Assembly (NCBI RefSeq): GCF_017980685.1
Contig: NZ_JACXXO010000011.1
Location: 116,939-180,938 of the forward strand
Direction: 5' to 3'
Length of the DNA: 64,000 nucleotides
From: Pseudomonas iridis
GTDB taxonomy: Bacteria > Pseudomonadota > Gammaproteobacteria > Pseudomonadales > Pseudomonadaceae
Below, piece by piece: positions 34,260 through 42,413 of the stretch. Position 1 is the stretch's first letter. Every line of letters starts with the position of its first letter. A program made the position numbers and the translations under genes. The notes beneath the pieces were generated by a model that saw only the letters and a list, made by a program, of their open reading frames with translations, ran no database searches and was not told the DNA's origin.

Positions 34260-35234
34260 ATGAAGCTTCAACAATTGCGCTACATCTGGGAAGTGGCGCA
34301 CCACGACCTCAACGTTTCCGCTACAGCCCAAAGCCTTTACACCTCGCAACCGGGCATCAGTAAACAGATCCGACTGCTGGAAGACGAACTCGGCGTTGAA
34401 GTATTTGCCCGCAGCGGCAAGCACCTGACCCGCGTTACCCCCGCCGGTGAGCGCATCATCACCACCGCCGGTGAGATTCTGCGCAAGGTTGAAAGCATCA
34501 AGCAGATCGCCCAGGAATTCTCCAACGAGAAGAAAGGCACCCTGTCGATCGCCACTACCCACACTCAGGCACGTTATGCACTGCCGCCGGTGATCAGCAA
34601 TTTCATCAAGCAATACCCGGACGTGGCGCTGCACATGCATCAGGGCTCACCGATGCAGATCGCCGAAATGGCGGCTGACGGCACCGTCGATTTCGCCATC
34701 GCCACCGAAGCGCTGGAACTGTTCGGCGATCTGGTGATGATGCCGTGCTACCGCTGGAACCGCTGCGTGGTCGTGCCACAGGGCCATCCGCTGACCAAGC
34801 TGCCGAAGCTGACCCTCGAAGCGCTGGCTGAATACCCGATCGTGACTTACGTGTTCGGTTTCACCGGCCGTTCGAAACTCGACGAAGCCTTCAGCCATCG
34901 TGGTCTGACGCCGAAAGTGGTGTTCACTGCCGCCGACGCCGACGTGATCAAAACCTACGTGCGTCTGGGACTGGGCGTGGGCATCGTCGCCAAAATGGCG
35001 GTCGATACCAAACTCGACAGCGACCTGGTGGTGCTGGATGCCAGCGAGTTGTTCGAATCGAGCGTCACCAAGATCGGGTTCCGTCGCGGCACCTTCCTGC
35101 GTGGTTTCATGTGCGACTTCATCGAGAAGTTTGCCCCGCACCTGACCCGCGAAGTAATGGCCAAAGCCATCGCCTGCCACAACAAGCAGGAGCTGGAAGA
35201 GCTGTTCGACGGCGTCGAACTGCCGGTCCACTGA
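34260..35234 (+). CDS. cysB: LysR-type regulator CysB of cysteine/sulfur metabolism
   Basis: The 324-residue regulator begins MKLQQLRYIWEVAHHDLNVS, the diagnostic CysB N-terminus. The winged helix covers residues 1-60 (TSQPGISKQIRLLEDELGVEVF). The effector domain contains the N-acetylserine/sulfate pocket residues around STTHTQARY (residue 100-102) and GFTGRSKLD (202). CysB activates sulfate uptake and assimilation genes when sulfur is short. Its usual neighbour cysH is not in view. It is intact and of normal length, ending ten bases before a convergent GreA-like gene. Confidence 0.96.
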   Translation: MKLQQLRYIWEVAHHDLNVSATAQSLYTSQPGISKQIRLLEDELGVEVFARSGKHLTRVTPAGERIITTAGEILRKVESIKQIAQEFSNEKKGTLSIATTHTQARYALPPVISNFIKQYPDVALHMHQGSPMQIAEMAADGTVDFAIATEALELFGDLVMMPCYRWNRCVVVPQGHPLTKLPKLTLEALAEYPIVTYVFGFTGRSKLDEAFSHRGLTPKVVFTAADADVIKTYVRLGLGVGIVAKMAVDTKLDSDLVVLDASELFESSVTKIGFRRGTFLRGFMCDFIEKFAPHLTREVMAKAIACHNKQELEELFDGVELPVH

Positions 35235-35243
35235 TCGCCTGCC

Positions 35244-35726
35244 TCAGAGCACCTCGGTAACAGCAAATTGTTGCCGGGTGCCCGCCACCTGAATCTCCAC
35301 CTCATCCCCCTCGAACTTGCCCAGCAGGCTTTTGCCCAGCGGCGAGCGCGGCGTGATGACGGTAATCGGTTGACCCACCACATCGATTTTCAAGCCTGCA
35401 GCGTCCGGCGCCAGAAACAGCCATTGCTCGCGGCCCTTTTCGTCTTCCAGGCCGAGAAGGGCGCCAACCTCGATGCCACGGTTTTCGTCATAGGGGCGCA
35501 GCGTCAGGTTCTGGCACAGCGCCAGTGACTGTCGGATTTCCTCGACGCGTTTCGCTTGCCCCGCCGCCAGATAAGACGCCTCAAGTCCAAGCGTGTCGTA
35601 CTTGTTCTCGGCGATGTTCTCTTCGTGGGTCGCGGTTTCGTAAGCGGTTTGCGCGGCGCGTTCGGCTATATCGAGGTCGATGCGCAGCTTGTCGAGGATC
35701 AGTTGGTGGACGCTGTGTTTGTTCAT
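35244..35726 (-). CDS. GreA/GreB-like transcription factor
   Basis: A 160-residue protein with a Gre architecture. The N-terminal half is a coiled coil (LRIDLDIAERAAQTAYETAT) with an acidic tip (EENIAENKYDT). The C-terminal half is a GreA/GreB FKBP-like domain (VVGQPITVITPRSPLGKSLLGKFEGDEVEI). Tip residues differ from the GDLSENAEY tip of GreA, so cleavage activity is doubtful; it may modulate RNA polymerase through the secondary channel instead. The start MNKHSVHQL was chosen by domain length; the frame upstream overlaps another gene. Convergent with cysB, two bases from the next gene's stop. Confidence 0.75.
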   Translation of the reverse strand: MNKHSVHQLILDKLRIDLDIAERAAQTAYETATHEENIAENKYDTLGLEASYLAAGQAKRVEEIRQSLALCQNLTLRPYDENRGIEVGALLGLEDEKGREQWLFLAPDAAGLKIDVVGQPITVITPRSPLGKSLLGKFEGDEVEIQVAGTRQQFAVTEVL

Positions 35727-35728
35727 GA

Positions 35729-36136
35729 TCAATCGCAGAATTGCAAAACGTTGGCGCGGCTTTTTTCGCTGGGCGCGGTTTGGTCCTGTTGCAACCAGAA
35801 CTGACATTTCGGGTTCGACAGATTGCGGCGGCTTTCGCGTGCCTGATCCAGACGATTCTGTTGCTCGTTCTTGCGCAGGTTTTCTTCGTACTGGTCGAAC
35901 AGCGGACTCTGCGGCGCAACGTCCGGCACCGGTTGCACGACAGGTGGAGTAGCCATTTGCTGGACTGCCTGAGCCACCGGCGCCAATTGTTCGTTGAACA
36001 CAAAACGCGAGAGCAGCCAGCAGGTCAGTGCGATCGCGAGGAAACCCAGCCACATACCCAAGGCAATACTGCCGGTCAAATGCAGCGCGCTAAGCTGAAC
36101 AGGCAAGGGGCGACGCGGGTTGGGACGATAGGGCAT
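35729..36136 (-). CDS. Single-pass membrane protein of unknown function
   Basis: A 135-residue protein: a basic, proline-rich N-terminus (MPYRPNPRRPLPVQL), one long hydrophobic helix at about residues 20-45 (TGSIALGMWLGFLAIALTCW), then a Pro/Gln-rich periplasmic stretch and a polar helix ending with two Cys (CQFW, QFCD). I do not recognise the family. AGGAGG precedes the ATG, a very strong site. The gene is upstream of the GreA-like gene with only two bases between them, so they form a probable two-gene operon. Confidence 0.7.
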   Translation of the reverse strand: MPYRPNPRRPLPVQLSALHLTGSIALGMWLGFLAIALTCWLLSRFVFNEQLAPVAQAVQQMATPPVVQPVPDVAPQSPLFDQYEENLRKNEQQNRLDQARESRRNLSNPKCQFWLQQDQTAPSEKSRANVLQFCD

Positions 36137-36260
36137 GGCTGCCTCCTGGCGGATGGTTGCGGGCAAGGGGCGATTGTCGCACGAAGATTAATCGCCGTCG
36201 GCTCTTCTGCATCAGCTCATTAATGCGGACAATCGGTGCTTTTGCCAACGGGAGTCTTGA

Positions 36261-37403
36261 ATGCCGTCACTGAATACCCGCTGGGATATTTTTTGCACCG
36301 TCGTCGACAACTACGGCGACATCGGCGTGACCTGGCGTCTGGCCCGCCAATTGGTGGCCGAGCATTCGCTGGCCGTGCGGCTGTGGGTTGATGATCTGCG
36401 TGCGTTCGAACGTATTTGTCCAGAGATCGATATCAACGCCGCGCAACAATGGCAGCAAGGTGTAGAGGTGCGGCACTGGCCGAGCGAGTGGTTGCCCATC
36501 GACGCCGCTGACGTGGTGATCGCAGCGTTCGCCTGCCAGTTACCGAGTGCCTATATGGACGTCATGGCCGAACGGGAGAAGCCACCGCTGTGGTTGAACC
36601 TCGACTATCTCAGTGCCGAAGACTGGGTCACCGGGTGCCACGGCCTGCCGTCGGTCAAATACAAGTCGGTGCAGAAAATCTTCTTCTTCCCGGGGTTCCG
36701 CCCCGGTACGGGTGGACTGCTGCGCGAACGCGGTTTGCTTGAGCACCGACGGAAGTTTCAGCGCGATGCCCAGGCGCAGCGACAATTCCTGCAAGGTCTG
36801 GGCATCGAGCGCGCGCCCGACGCACAGTTGATCTCGTTATTTGCCTACGAGAACGCCGGGCTGGCCAGTTGGCTGGACGTGTTGGCGGCTAGCGCGACGC
36901 CCACCCATTTGCTGGTGCCGGAAGGACGGATTCTCGGTGACGTTGCGCGATGGCTCGGGGTGGAATCCCTGGCCGTCGGAGCGATTGATGTCCGTCAGGC
37001 GCTGACCGTGCAGGTGCTGCCGTTCATCCGTCAGGATCAATACGATCACCTGCTCTGGTGCTGCGATTTCAACGCGGTGCGCGGTGAAGACTCATTTGTC
37101 CGGGCGCAGTGGGCGGGGCGGCCGATGCTGTGGCACATCTATCAGCAGGACGAAGACATCCATCTGGACAAGCTCGATGCCTTCCTTGCCCTGTATACGA
37201 AAGGCCTCTCGCCGGCAGCAGCCCATGCGATGAACGGTCTATGGCAGGCGTGGAGTGCGGGGCAGCCGATTGGCGATCAATGGCTCAGCGCGCGTAAACA
37301 CTGGCCAGAACTGCAGGAAAATGCCGAAGCATGGTGTCTGGAACAAGGCTTGCAGGCCGATCTTGCCGCAGCGCTGGTACAGTTTTACCTAAATTGGATA
37401 TGA
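36261..37403 (+). CDS. earP: EF-P arginine rhamnosyltransferase EarP
   Basis: A 380-residue GT-B glycosyltransferase that moves rhamnose from dTDP-rhamnose to Arg32 of elongation factor P. The N-terminal loop CTVVDNYGDIGVTWRLA contains the two catalytic Asp residues (here Asp16 and Asp20). The C-terminal nucleotide-binding part shows RGEDSFVRAQWAGRP and HIYQQDEDIH. The substrate gene efp follows 48 bases downstream and encodes the matching Arg32. GGGAG precedes the start. The last codons contain a probable -10 element for efp. Confidence 0.95.
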   Translation: MPSLNTRWDIFCTVVDNYGDIGVTWRLARQLVAEHSLAVRLWVDDLRAFERICPEIDINAAQQWQQGVEVRHWPSEWLPIDAADVVIAAFACQLPSAYMDVMAEREKPPLWLNLDYLSAEDWVTGCHGLPSVKYKSVQKIFFFPGFRPGTGGLLRERGLLEHRRKFQRDAQAQRQFLQGLGIERAPDAQLISLFAYENAGLASWLDVLAASATPTHLLVPEGRILGDVARWLGVESLAVGAIDVRQALTVQVLPFIRQDQYDHLLWCCDFNAVRGEDSFVRAQWAGRPMLWHIYQQDEDIHLDKLDAFLALYTKGLSPAAAHAMNGLWQAWSAGQPIGDQWLSARKHWPELQENAEAWCLEQGLQADLAAALVQFYLNWI

Positions 37404-37404
37404 T
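37399..37404 (+). promoter_or_regulatory. Candidate -10 element for efp at the end of earP
   Basis: TATGAT overlaps the TGA stop of earP, 48 bases upstream of the efp ATG. No good -35 hexamer was found at the usual distance. Confidence 0.35.
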
Positions 37405-37451
37405 ACGCGGCCTAGATTTATGTAAATCCCATCCAAATTCGGATATTCGCA

Positions 37452-38021
37452 ATGAAAACTGGTAAAGAACTCAAACCCGGTACCGTGATCCGTCTCGAAA
37501 ACGATCCTTGGCTGGTTCAGAAAGCTGAATTCACCAAGTCGGGCCGTAACAGCGCGATCATGAAGACCAAGCTGAAAAACCTGCTGACCGGTTACAAGAC
37601 CGAGATCGTTTACAGCGCTGACGACAAACTGGACGACGTGATCCTCGACCGCAAAGAAGCGACCCTGTCCTTCATCAGCGGCGACACCTACACGTTCATG
37701 GACACCACTGACTACACCATGTACGAGCTGAACGCTGAAGACATCGAAGCCGTTCTGCCTTTCGTTGAAGAAGGCATGACCGATGTTTGCGAAGCGATCT
37801 TCTTCGAAGAGCGTCTGGTTTCGGTAGAACTGCCGACCACCATCGTGCGCGTCGTTGACTACACCGAAGGTTCGGCTCGTGGCGACACTTCCGGCAAGGT
37901 AATGAAGCCAGCCAAACTGGCCAACGGTACCGAGCTGCAAGTTGCTGACTTTATCGAAATCGGTGACAAGATCGAAATCGACACCCGCGAAGGCGGTTCC
38001 TACAAAGGCCGTGCCAAATAA
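37452..38021 (+). CDS. efp: Elongation factor P (arginine-rhamnosylated type)
   Basis: The 189-residue translation factor relieves ribosome stalling at polyproline. It has three beta-barrel domains. The modified loop FTKSGRNSAIMKTK places Arg at position 32, the EarP target; Lys-type EF-Ps carry lysine there. Domains II and III show YSADDKLDDVILDRKEATL and VADFIEIGDKIEIDTREGGS. Codon use is strongly biased, as for an abundant protein. Directly downstream of earP and followed by a good terminator. Confidence 0.98.
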   Translation: MKTGKELKPGTVIRLENDPWLVQKAEFTKSGRNSAIMKTKLKNLLTGYKTEIVYSADDKLDDVILDRKEATLSFISGDTYTFMDTTDYTMYELNAEDIEAVLPFVEEGMTDVCEAIFFEERLVSVELPTTIVRVVDYTEGSARGDTSGKVMKPAKLANGTELQVADFIEIGDKIEIDTREGGSYKGRAK

Positions 38022-38042
38022 GCACTGTTTTTTGCGGAAAGA

Positions 38043-38072
38043 AAAAGCCCGACCATTGAGTCGGGCTTTTTT
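38043..38072 (+). terminator. Intrinsic terminator of efp
   Basis: AAAAGCCCGAC-cattga-GTCGGGCTTTT with T-run, 22 bases after the stop. Also suited to end the convergent ohr transcript. Confidence 0.9.
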
Positions 38073-38102
38073 GTGCCTGCAGGTTACGTTGTTTTGCCTT
38101 GT

Positions 38103-38522
38103 TTACACGGTGACGTGCAGACGTACTTCGACATTGCCACGCGTGGCGTTGGAGTACGGGCAGACCTGGTGAGCAGCGTCGACCAGGCTTTGTGCGTCGA
38201 CCTGTTCAAGGCCTGGCAGGCTGATGTGCAAGTCGATGTCCAGACCGAAACCACCAGGGATCTGGCCGATACCGACATGGGCGGTGATCGAGGCGTCGTC
38301 CGGGATTTTGCGTTTGGTCTGGCTGGCGACGAATTTCAGTGCGCCGATGAAGCAGGCCGAATAGCCGGCGGCGAACAGTTGTTCAGGGTTGGTCGCCGCG
38401 CCGCCAGCACCACCTAGTTCTTTCGGGGTGGCAAGTTTGACGTCGAGGACGTTGTCGCTGGAGATCGCACGACCGTCACGGCCGCCGGTGGAGGTTGCGA
38501 TTGCAGTGTAGAGAGTTTGCAT
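38103..38522 (-). CDS. ohr: Organic hydroperoxide resistance protein Ohr
   Basis: A 139-residue OsmC/Ohr peroxidase that reduces organic (lipid) hydroperoxides using lipoyl thiols. The peroxidatic Cys lies in NPEQLFAAGYSACFIGAL (about residue 57) and the resolving Cys in VCPYSNATRGN (about residue 121), with the partner Arg and Glu of the active site in place (TAIATSTGGRDGR). It is of the Ohr rather than OsmC subtype by its ATPKELGGAGGAATNPEQ loop. Upstream is an AT-rich control region with repeated OhrR-like boxes. The regulator gene ohrR is 319 bases away on the same strand. Confidence 0.95.
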   Translation of the reverse strand: MQTLYTAIATSTGGRDGRAISSDNVLDVKLATPKELGGAGGAATNPEQLFAAGYSACFIGALKFVASQTKRKIPDDASITAHVGIGQIPGGFGLDIDLHISLPGLEQVDAQSLVDAAHQVCPYSNATRGNVEVRLHVTV

Positions 38523-38552
38523 GGTGTGGTCCTCGTTGGGTGTGTCGAATCG

Positions 38553-38580
38553 CGCTAATTATTTGTGCGCTAATTAAGTT
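38553..38580 (-). promoter_or_regulatory. Candidate OhrR operator, copy 1, upstream of ohr
   Basis: A 28-base AT-rich element that begins CGCTAATT and contains TGTGCGCTAATTAAG. It contains GCGCTAATTA twice, 15 bases apart, and matches copy 2 at 21 of 28 positions. It lies about 30 bases upstream of the ohr start. Confidence 0.5.
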
Positions 38581-38596
38581 CGGGGTGAATGTAGCT

Positions 38597-38624
38597 CGCT
38601 AATATTTAGTGCGCAAGATAAATT
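38597..38624 (-). promoter_or_regulatory. Candidate OhrR operator, copy 2, upstream of ohr
   Basis: Aligns with copy 1 and with the site before ohrR (39343). Its core TTTAGTGCGCAAGATAA recurs there as TTTAATGCGCCAGATAA. Confidence 0.5.
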
Positions 38625-38742
38625 TTCGGAAATAGTTGGCTTCATTAGTCCGGGAGGAGCGCCAAGAGCGTCAGAACCCTTGATCCAGAGCAGTTATCAG
38701 CATTGAGCGGGGAGGGGGAAATGCACAGCGCAGGGTTCAACT

Positions 38743-38820
38743 GCAGGAGCTGCGGCACGCTGCGATCTTCTGATCTTTAAAAACAACATCAAAAGATCGC
38801 AGCGTGCCGCAGCTCCTACA
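38743..38820. repeat. Palindromic repeat, GGAGCTGCGGCACGC variant
   Basis: Arms GCAGGAGCTGCGGCACGCTG and its complement, extended with GATCTT on both sides, enclose about 20 bases. It lies between ohrR and ohr. Together with the operators it fills the 319-base gap. Confidence 0.8.
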
Positions 38821-38841
38821 CGGATTCGGTCCAGCCCGGGT

Positions 38842-39297
38842 TCAGTTCAGGCTCTCTTGCAGGTGACTGCGCAATGCCTGCAACTCGGCTTGCAGGCTCT
38901 GCAAACGCTCCAGACTGAAACCGCTGGCGCCGAGGATGCATGGCGGGATGCTTTGGGCTTTGTCTCGCAGAGCGCGGCCCTGCGCAGTCAACTCGACAAT
39001 CACCACGCGCTCGTCTTCACGGCTGCGCGTGCGACTGAGCAAACCCTCACCTTCCAGCCGTTTGAGCAAGGGTGTTAGCGATCCCGGATCCGTCAGCAGG
39101 CGCGTGCTGATTTCTCCCACGGTCAGACCATCCTTCTCCCACAGCACCATCATCGCCAGATATTGCGGATAGGTCAGGCCGATCGCTTGCAGCATGGGCT
39201 TGTAGACTTTGGTCATCATCAGCGAAGTGGAATGCAGGGCGAAGCAAGCCTGATTATCCAGCAGCAGGTCATCGCAGGTGTCGCGTTCGGTGGTCAT
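38842..39297 (-). CDS. ohrR: Organic-peroxide-sensing MarR regulator OhrR
   Basis: A 151-residue MarR-family repressor of ohr. The sensor Cys18 is in LLLDNQACFALHST, and a second Cys120 (SIPPCILGAS) makes it a two-cysteine OhrR that is inactivated by disulfide formation. The winged helix covers residues 59-105 (TVGEISTRLLTDPGSLTPLLKRLEGEGLL). MTTERDT was taken as start because AAGG stands in front; an ATG nine codons upstream has no ribosome site. An operator-like site (39343-39363) lies just upstream, in line with autoregulation. Confidence 0.92.
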   Translation of the reverse strand: MTTERDTCDDLLLDNQACFALHSTSLMMTKVYKPMLQAIGLTYPQYLAMMVLWEKDGLTVGEISTRLLTDPGSLTPLLKRLEGEGLLSRTRSREDERVVIVELTAQGRALRDKAQSIPPCILGASGFSLERLQSLQAELQALRSHLQESLN

Positions 39298-39342
39298 GTC
39301 AAAGCCTTGATCAGTAATGCTCATGAATCTAGCGTTCGAATG

Positions 39343-39363
39343 TTTAATGCGCCAGATAATTTT
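39343..39363 (-). promoter_or_regulatory. Candidate OhrR operator upstream of ohrR
   Basis: The TTTAATGCGCCAGATAA core differs at two positions from copy 2 upstream of ohr. Located 46 bases before the chosen ohrR start. Confidence 0.45.
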
Positions 39364-39370
39364 CCAGACG

Positions 39371-40327
39371 TCAGAGTCTGCCTAGATCCCGTTGCAATGC
39401 CAGATCCCACGGCGGCACCGGGCTGAAGCGGGTCTTGAGGTATTCCAGCAACAAGCGGCTGCGCGAGTTTGTCTGCTGCTCCATGCGCAAGGCGTAGATG
39501 CCGGTGCTTTCGGGTTGCGGCAGACCGTTTTCGCAAAACAGTGGCAGAAGTTCGCCGCGCAGCAGATATTCGCTGGCCAGCCACGTCGGCAGGTGCGCGA
39601 TGCCCAACCCGGCCAACGCGCCGCACACCAGTGCTTCAGCGTTATTGGCGCTCATGCGGATGCGCGCCGGGCGGTGCAACTGCATCTGCCCGTCCTGCTC
39701 GAAGCGCCAGGCGAAGGGCGGGGCAAGGCCATCCCAGTCGAGGCCGTCATGTTCGCTCAACTGCGCGGGATGATTCGGTACACCGCGCCGCTTGAGATAG
39801 TCGGGGCTCGCGCAGGCGATTCGCACCATGCTCGCCAGTGGAGTGGCAACCAGTCGGGTGTCGGCCAGTTGCCCGGCGCGCAGCACCAGATCGACCTTGC
39901 CCAGATTCGAGCCGTGCATGTCGACGAAACTGTCGATCAGGTGCAGTTGCACATCCAGGCCCGGATACAGCACCAGAAAATCGGCAATCACTGGCGCCAG
40001 ATGCCGGCGTCCGAAGGCTGCCGGTGCATCGATGCGGATCAAACCTTCCGGTGCGCTGCTCAAGGAAACGGCTTCGGCGCGGGCCAATTGCAGTTCGGCG
40101 ACGATCCGCCGCGCCCGTTCGGCAAAGGCCAGACCTGCTGGCGTGGCGCGTACGGCATGGGTGCTGCGAATGAACAACTGGCTGCCCACCGCGCTTTCCA
40201 GACTGTCGATGCGTCGCGCGACAGCCGAAGGCGTCAGTGGATGGCGACGAGACGCGGCAGAAAAACTGCCGCTTTCCAGCACGTCGAGAAACAGCCCGAG
40301 TTGATCGGTCAACTGATTGGGATTCAT
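39371..40327 (-). CDS. LysR-family transcriptional regulator
   Basis: A 318-residue LysR regulator. The winged helix lies at residues 1-65 (FLDVLESGSFSAASRRHPLTPSAVARRIDSLE). The effector domain follows the CrgA/AaeR-like pattern (GLIRIDAPAAFGRRHLAPVIADFL; LRAGQLADTRLVATPLASM). The start MNPNQLTDQLG is typical for this group. It is divergent from a TauE-type exporter gene, with 112 bases between starts, and so likely regulates it. The inducer is unknown. Its stop lies eight bases beyond the ohrR operator site. Confidence 0.9.
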   Translation of the reverse strand: MNPNQLTDQLGLFLDVLESGSFSAASRRHPLTPSAVARRIDSLESAVGSQLFIRSTHAVRATPAGLAFAERARRIVAELQLARAEAVSLSSAPEGLIRIDAPAAFGRRHLAPVIADFLVLYPGLDVQLHLIDSFVDMHGSNLGKVDLVLRAGQLADTRLVATPLASMVRIACASPDYLKRRGVPNHPAQLSEHDGLDWDGLAPPFAWRFEQDGQMQLHRPARIRMSANNAEALVCGALAGLGIAHLPTWLASEYLLRGELLPLFCENGLPQPESTGIYALRMEQQTNSRSRLLLEYLKTRFSPVPPWDLALQRDLGRL

Positions 40328-40439
40328 GTTGTTTAACGCTTGTGCGAATTCGGCACAGCCATTGTGCGTTGCTATGCGTTTCCCCGCCAGCCGTGACTGC
40401 GTAGGATGAGTCGCCTGACGTAAGAGGAATTCGGCTGTG

Positions 40440-41186
40440 ATGGAGTTTTTGTTGTTCCTGCTATTCGGCGCCGCGCTTGGCACATTGGGTGGCATCTTCG
40501 GCATCGGGGGTGGCTTGATCGCGATCCCGCTGCTCGGCGTGTGGTTCGGGCTTGATCAACAGATCGCCCAAGGCACGGCGCTGGTGATGGTGGTGCCGAA
40601 CGTGATGTTGGCGCTGTGGCGCTATCACCAGCGCAATCGCATCGAACTGCGCCACGCGTTGCCGCTGGCGGTGATGGGGTTTTGCTTTGCGTGGATCGGT
40701 TCGATCCTGGCCGTGGGCATTGACGCGCAGACCATGCGCATCGGCTTTGTCGCGTTTCTCGTGGTGCTTTCGGTTTACAACCTGCTGAAAATGTTCGGCA
40801 AGCGCCCGGCGCCGACGGCCGAGATGCGTTATTCCTGGCCATGGCTGGGCGTGCTCGGCGCAGCGTCGGGGACCATGGGCGGGTTGTTCGGTGTCGGTGG
40901 GGCGGTGGTCGCGACGCCGGTGCTGACCAGCCTGTTTGGCACCACGCAAGTAGTCGCCCAAGGCTTGTCGCTGGCGCTGGCATTGCCGAGTACCGGCGTC
41001 ACTCTGGTGACGTACGCGGTACACCACGAAGTCGACTGGATGATCGGTTTGCCGCTGGCCATTGGCGGTCTGGCCAGCATCAGCTGGGGGGTGAAAGTCG
41101 CCCACGCCATGCCGGAAAAACTCCTGCGTGGGCTGTTCTGCGGTTTCCTGGTGCTGTGCGCGGTGATGCTCGCCTTTAAAGTTTGA
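40440..41186 (+). CDS. Sulfite exporter TauE/SafE family membrane protein
   Basis: A 248-residue inner-membrane protein with about eight helices in two homologous halves. Each half opens with the family's glycine-rich signature: GTLGGIFGIGGGLIAIPLL (about residues 14-32) and GTMGGLFGVGGAVVATPVL (about residues 143-161). The family exports sulfite or sulfonates, but many members have unknown cargo. The ATG after a GTG is taken as start behind AGAGGA. Divergent from one LysR gene and overlapping another LysR gene by 11 bases at its 3' end. Confidence 0.88.
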   Translation: MEFLLFLLFGAALGTLGGIFGIGGGLIAIPLLGVWFGLDQQIAQGTALVMVVPNVMLALWRYHQRNRIELRHALPLAVMGFCFAWIGSILAVGIDAQTMRIGFVAFLVVLSVYNLLKMFGKRPAPTAEMRYSWPWLGVLGAASGTMGGLFGVGGAVVATPVLTSLFGTTQVVAQGLSLALALPSTGVTLVTYAVHHEVDWMIGLPLAIGGLASISWGVKVAHAMPEKLLRGLFCGFLVLCAVMLAFKV

Positions 41187-42057
41187 AGCCGTCGACGATG
41201 TGTTCGGCCAGGCATTCGGTGATCGGCGATGGATTGTTCAGATTGCGGATCAGCATGATGCTGGCCTCGGGCAGCAGCGGCAGATCTTCATCGGCACCGA
41301 GAATGCGCATGTCCGGGGTGATCAGGCTTTCCAGTTGCGCGGTGATCGCCAGACCCGCGCTCACCACGGCCATCAGCGCCGAGAGGCTGGTGCTGTTATA
41401 GGCGATGCGGTAATCGCGGCCCATCGCGTCCAGCGCATTGCACGCCCACAAGCGGCAGAAACAATCACTGTTGAACATCGCCAGCGGCAACGGCGTCTGC
41501 TCGTGGGCGCTGAAGTTTTGCGCCTCGGCCCAGACGAAACGCTCCTTGCGCAGCAGTTGACCGATCTCGTTACCTGGTTCGCGGGTGACGATCGACAAGT
41601 CAAGATCGGTGCGCTGCAACAACTGTTTGGTCGATTCGCAATGCACTTCGATCTGGATCAACGGATAGAACTGCGCAAACCGCGACAGAATTCCCGGCAG
41701 AAAACGCATCACGTAATCATCCGGCGTGCCGATCCGCACCGTGCCGACCATGTGTGGCTCGCGCAAGGTATTGAAGACTTCACTGTGCAGTTTGAGGATG
41801 CGCCGTGCGTAGCCGAGCAACACCTGGCCCTCCGCAGTCAGGCGCACCTGCCGCCCGTCACGCTCGAACAATTGGCGCTGCAACACGTCCTCTTCGAGGC
41901 GCTTCATCTGCATGCTCACCGCTGATTGCGTGCGGTTGACCATTTCGCCGGCGCGGGTAAAACCGCCCTGATCGGCTATCGCGACAAAGGTGCGCAGGAC
42001 ATCGGTATCGATACTGGGGTAGGCCGACAATTGATGAATCTCCGTGATGCATACCAT
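41176..42057 (-). CDS. LysR-family transcriptional regulator (LrhA-like)
   Basis: A 293-residue LysR protein. A short N-terminal extension precedes the winged helix (SIDTDVLRTFVAIADQGGFT, NRTQSAVSMQMKRLEE, about residues 15-75). The effector domain contains GTVRIGTPDDYVMRFLPGIL and the binding-cleft segment YNSTSLSALMAVVSAGLAIT. This DDYVMRFLP type resembles the LrhA/HexA-like subgroup that controls motility and attachment in enterics (inference). Two further Met codons upstream are possible starts. Divergent from a DUF1127 gene; overlaps the exporter's 3' end. Confidence 0.88.
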   Translation of the reverse strand: MVCITEIHQLSAYPSIDTDVLRTFVAIADQGGFTRAGEMVNRTQSAVSMQMKRLEEDVLQRQLFERDGRQVRLTAEGQVLLGYARRILKLHSEVFNTLREPHMVGTVRIGTPDDYVMRFLPGILSRFAQFYPLIQIEVHCESTKQLLQRTDLDLSIVTREPGNEIGQLLRKERFVWAEAQNFSAHEQTPLPLAMFNSDCFCRLWACNALDAMGRDYRIAYNSTSLSALMAVVSAGLAITAQLESLITPDMRILGADEDLPLLPEASIMLIRNLNNPSPITECLAEHIVDGFKL

Positions 42058-42127
42058 CAGAAACATTCGTTGGATTGATCTTAGCGCTGGCGCGAGACTT
42101 GAGCCATCCACAACGGAGAGCAAAACG

Positions 42128-42349
42128 ATGAAAGGTCAAAGAGAGTATGTAGAGGAAGAAAAATTTTCCGGCCATGGCCACATGGTTTCTGACTTGCTGC
42201 ACAAGTTCAGCCGCTGGTACGAGCTTCACCGTGAGCGTGAATTGCTCGCCAGCCTGAGCGACGAAGCGTTGAAAGATATCGGGGTCAGTCGTGCCGACGT
42301 CGAGCACGAATCAGTGCGGCCGTTCTGGGATGATCCGATGCATAAATGA
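42128..42349 (+). CDS. DUF1127 domain-containing small protein
   Basis: A 73-residue basic protein ending in the DUF1127 domain: a helical FSRWYELHRERELLASLSDE followed by the hallmark ALKDIGVSRADVEHE. Small DUF1127 proteins in other bacteria bind RNA and affect carbon and phosphate metabolism; the role here is unknown. GGAGAG stands before the ATG. Divergent from the LrhA-like gene, with 70 bases between the starts, a common Pseudomonas arrangement that suggests regulation by it. Confidence 0.88.
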   Translation: MKGQREYVEEEKFSGHGHMVSDLLHKFSRWYELHRERELLASLSDEALKDIGVSRADVEHESVRPFWDDPMHK

Positions 42350-42413
42350 TCAGTCCATCGCTACACAAAACCTTCTGGACTGAGGTAGGTTGCGAGCAGA
42401 CAAGGAGATGCTC

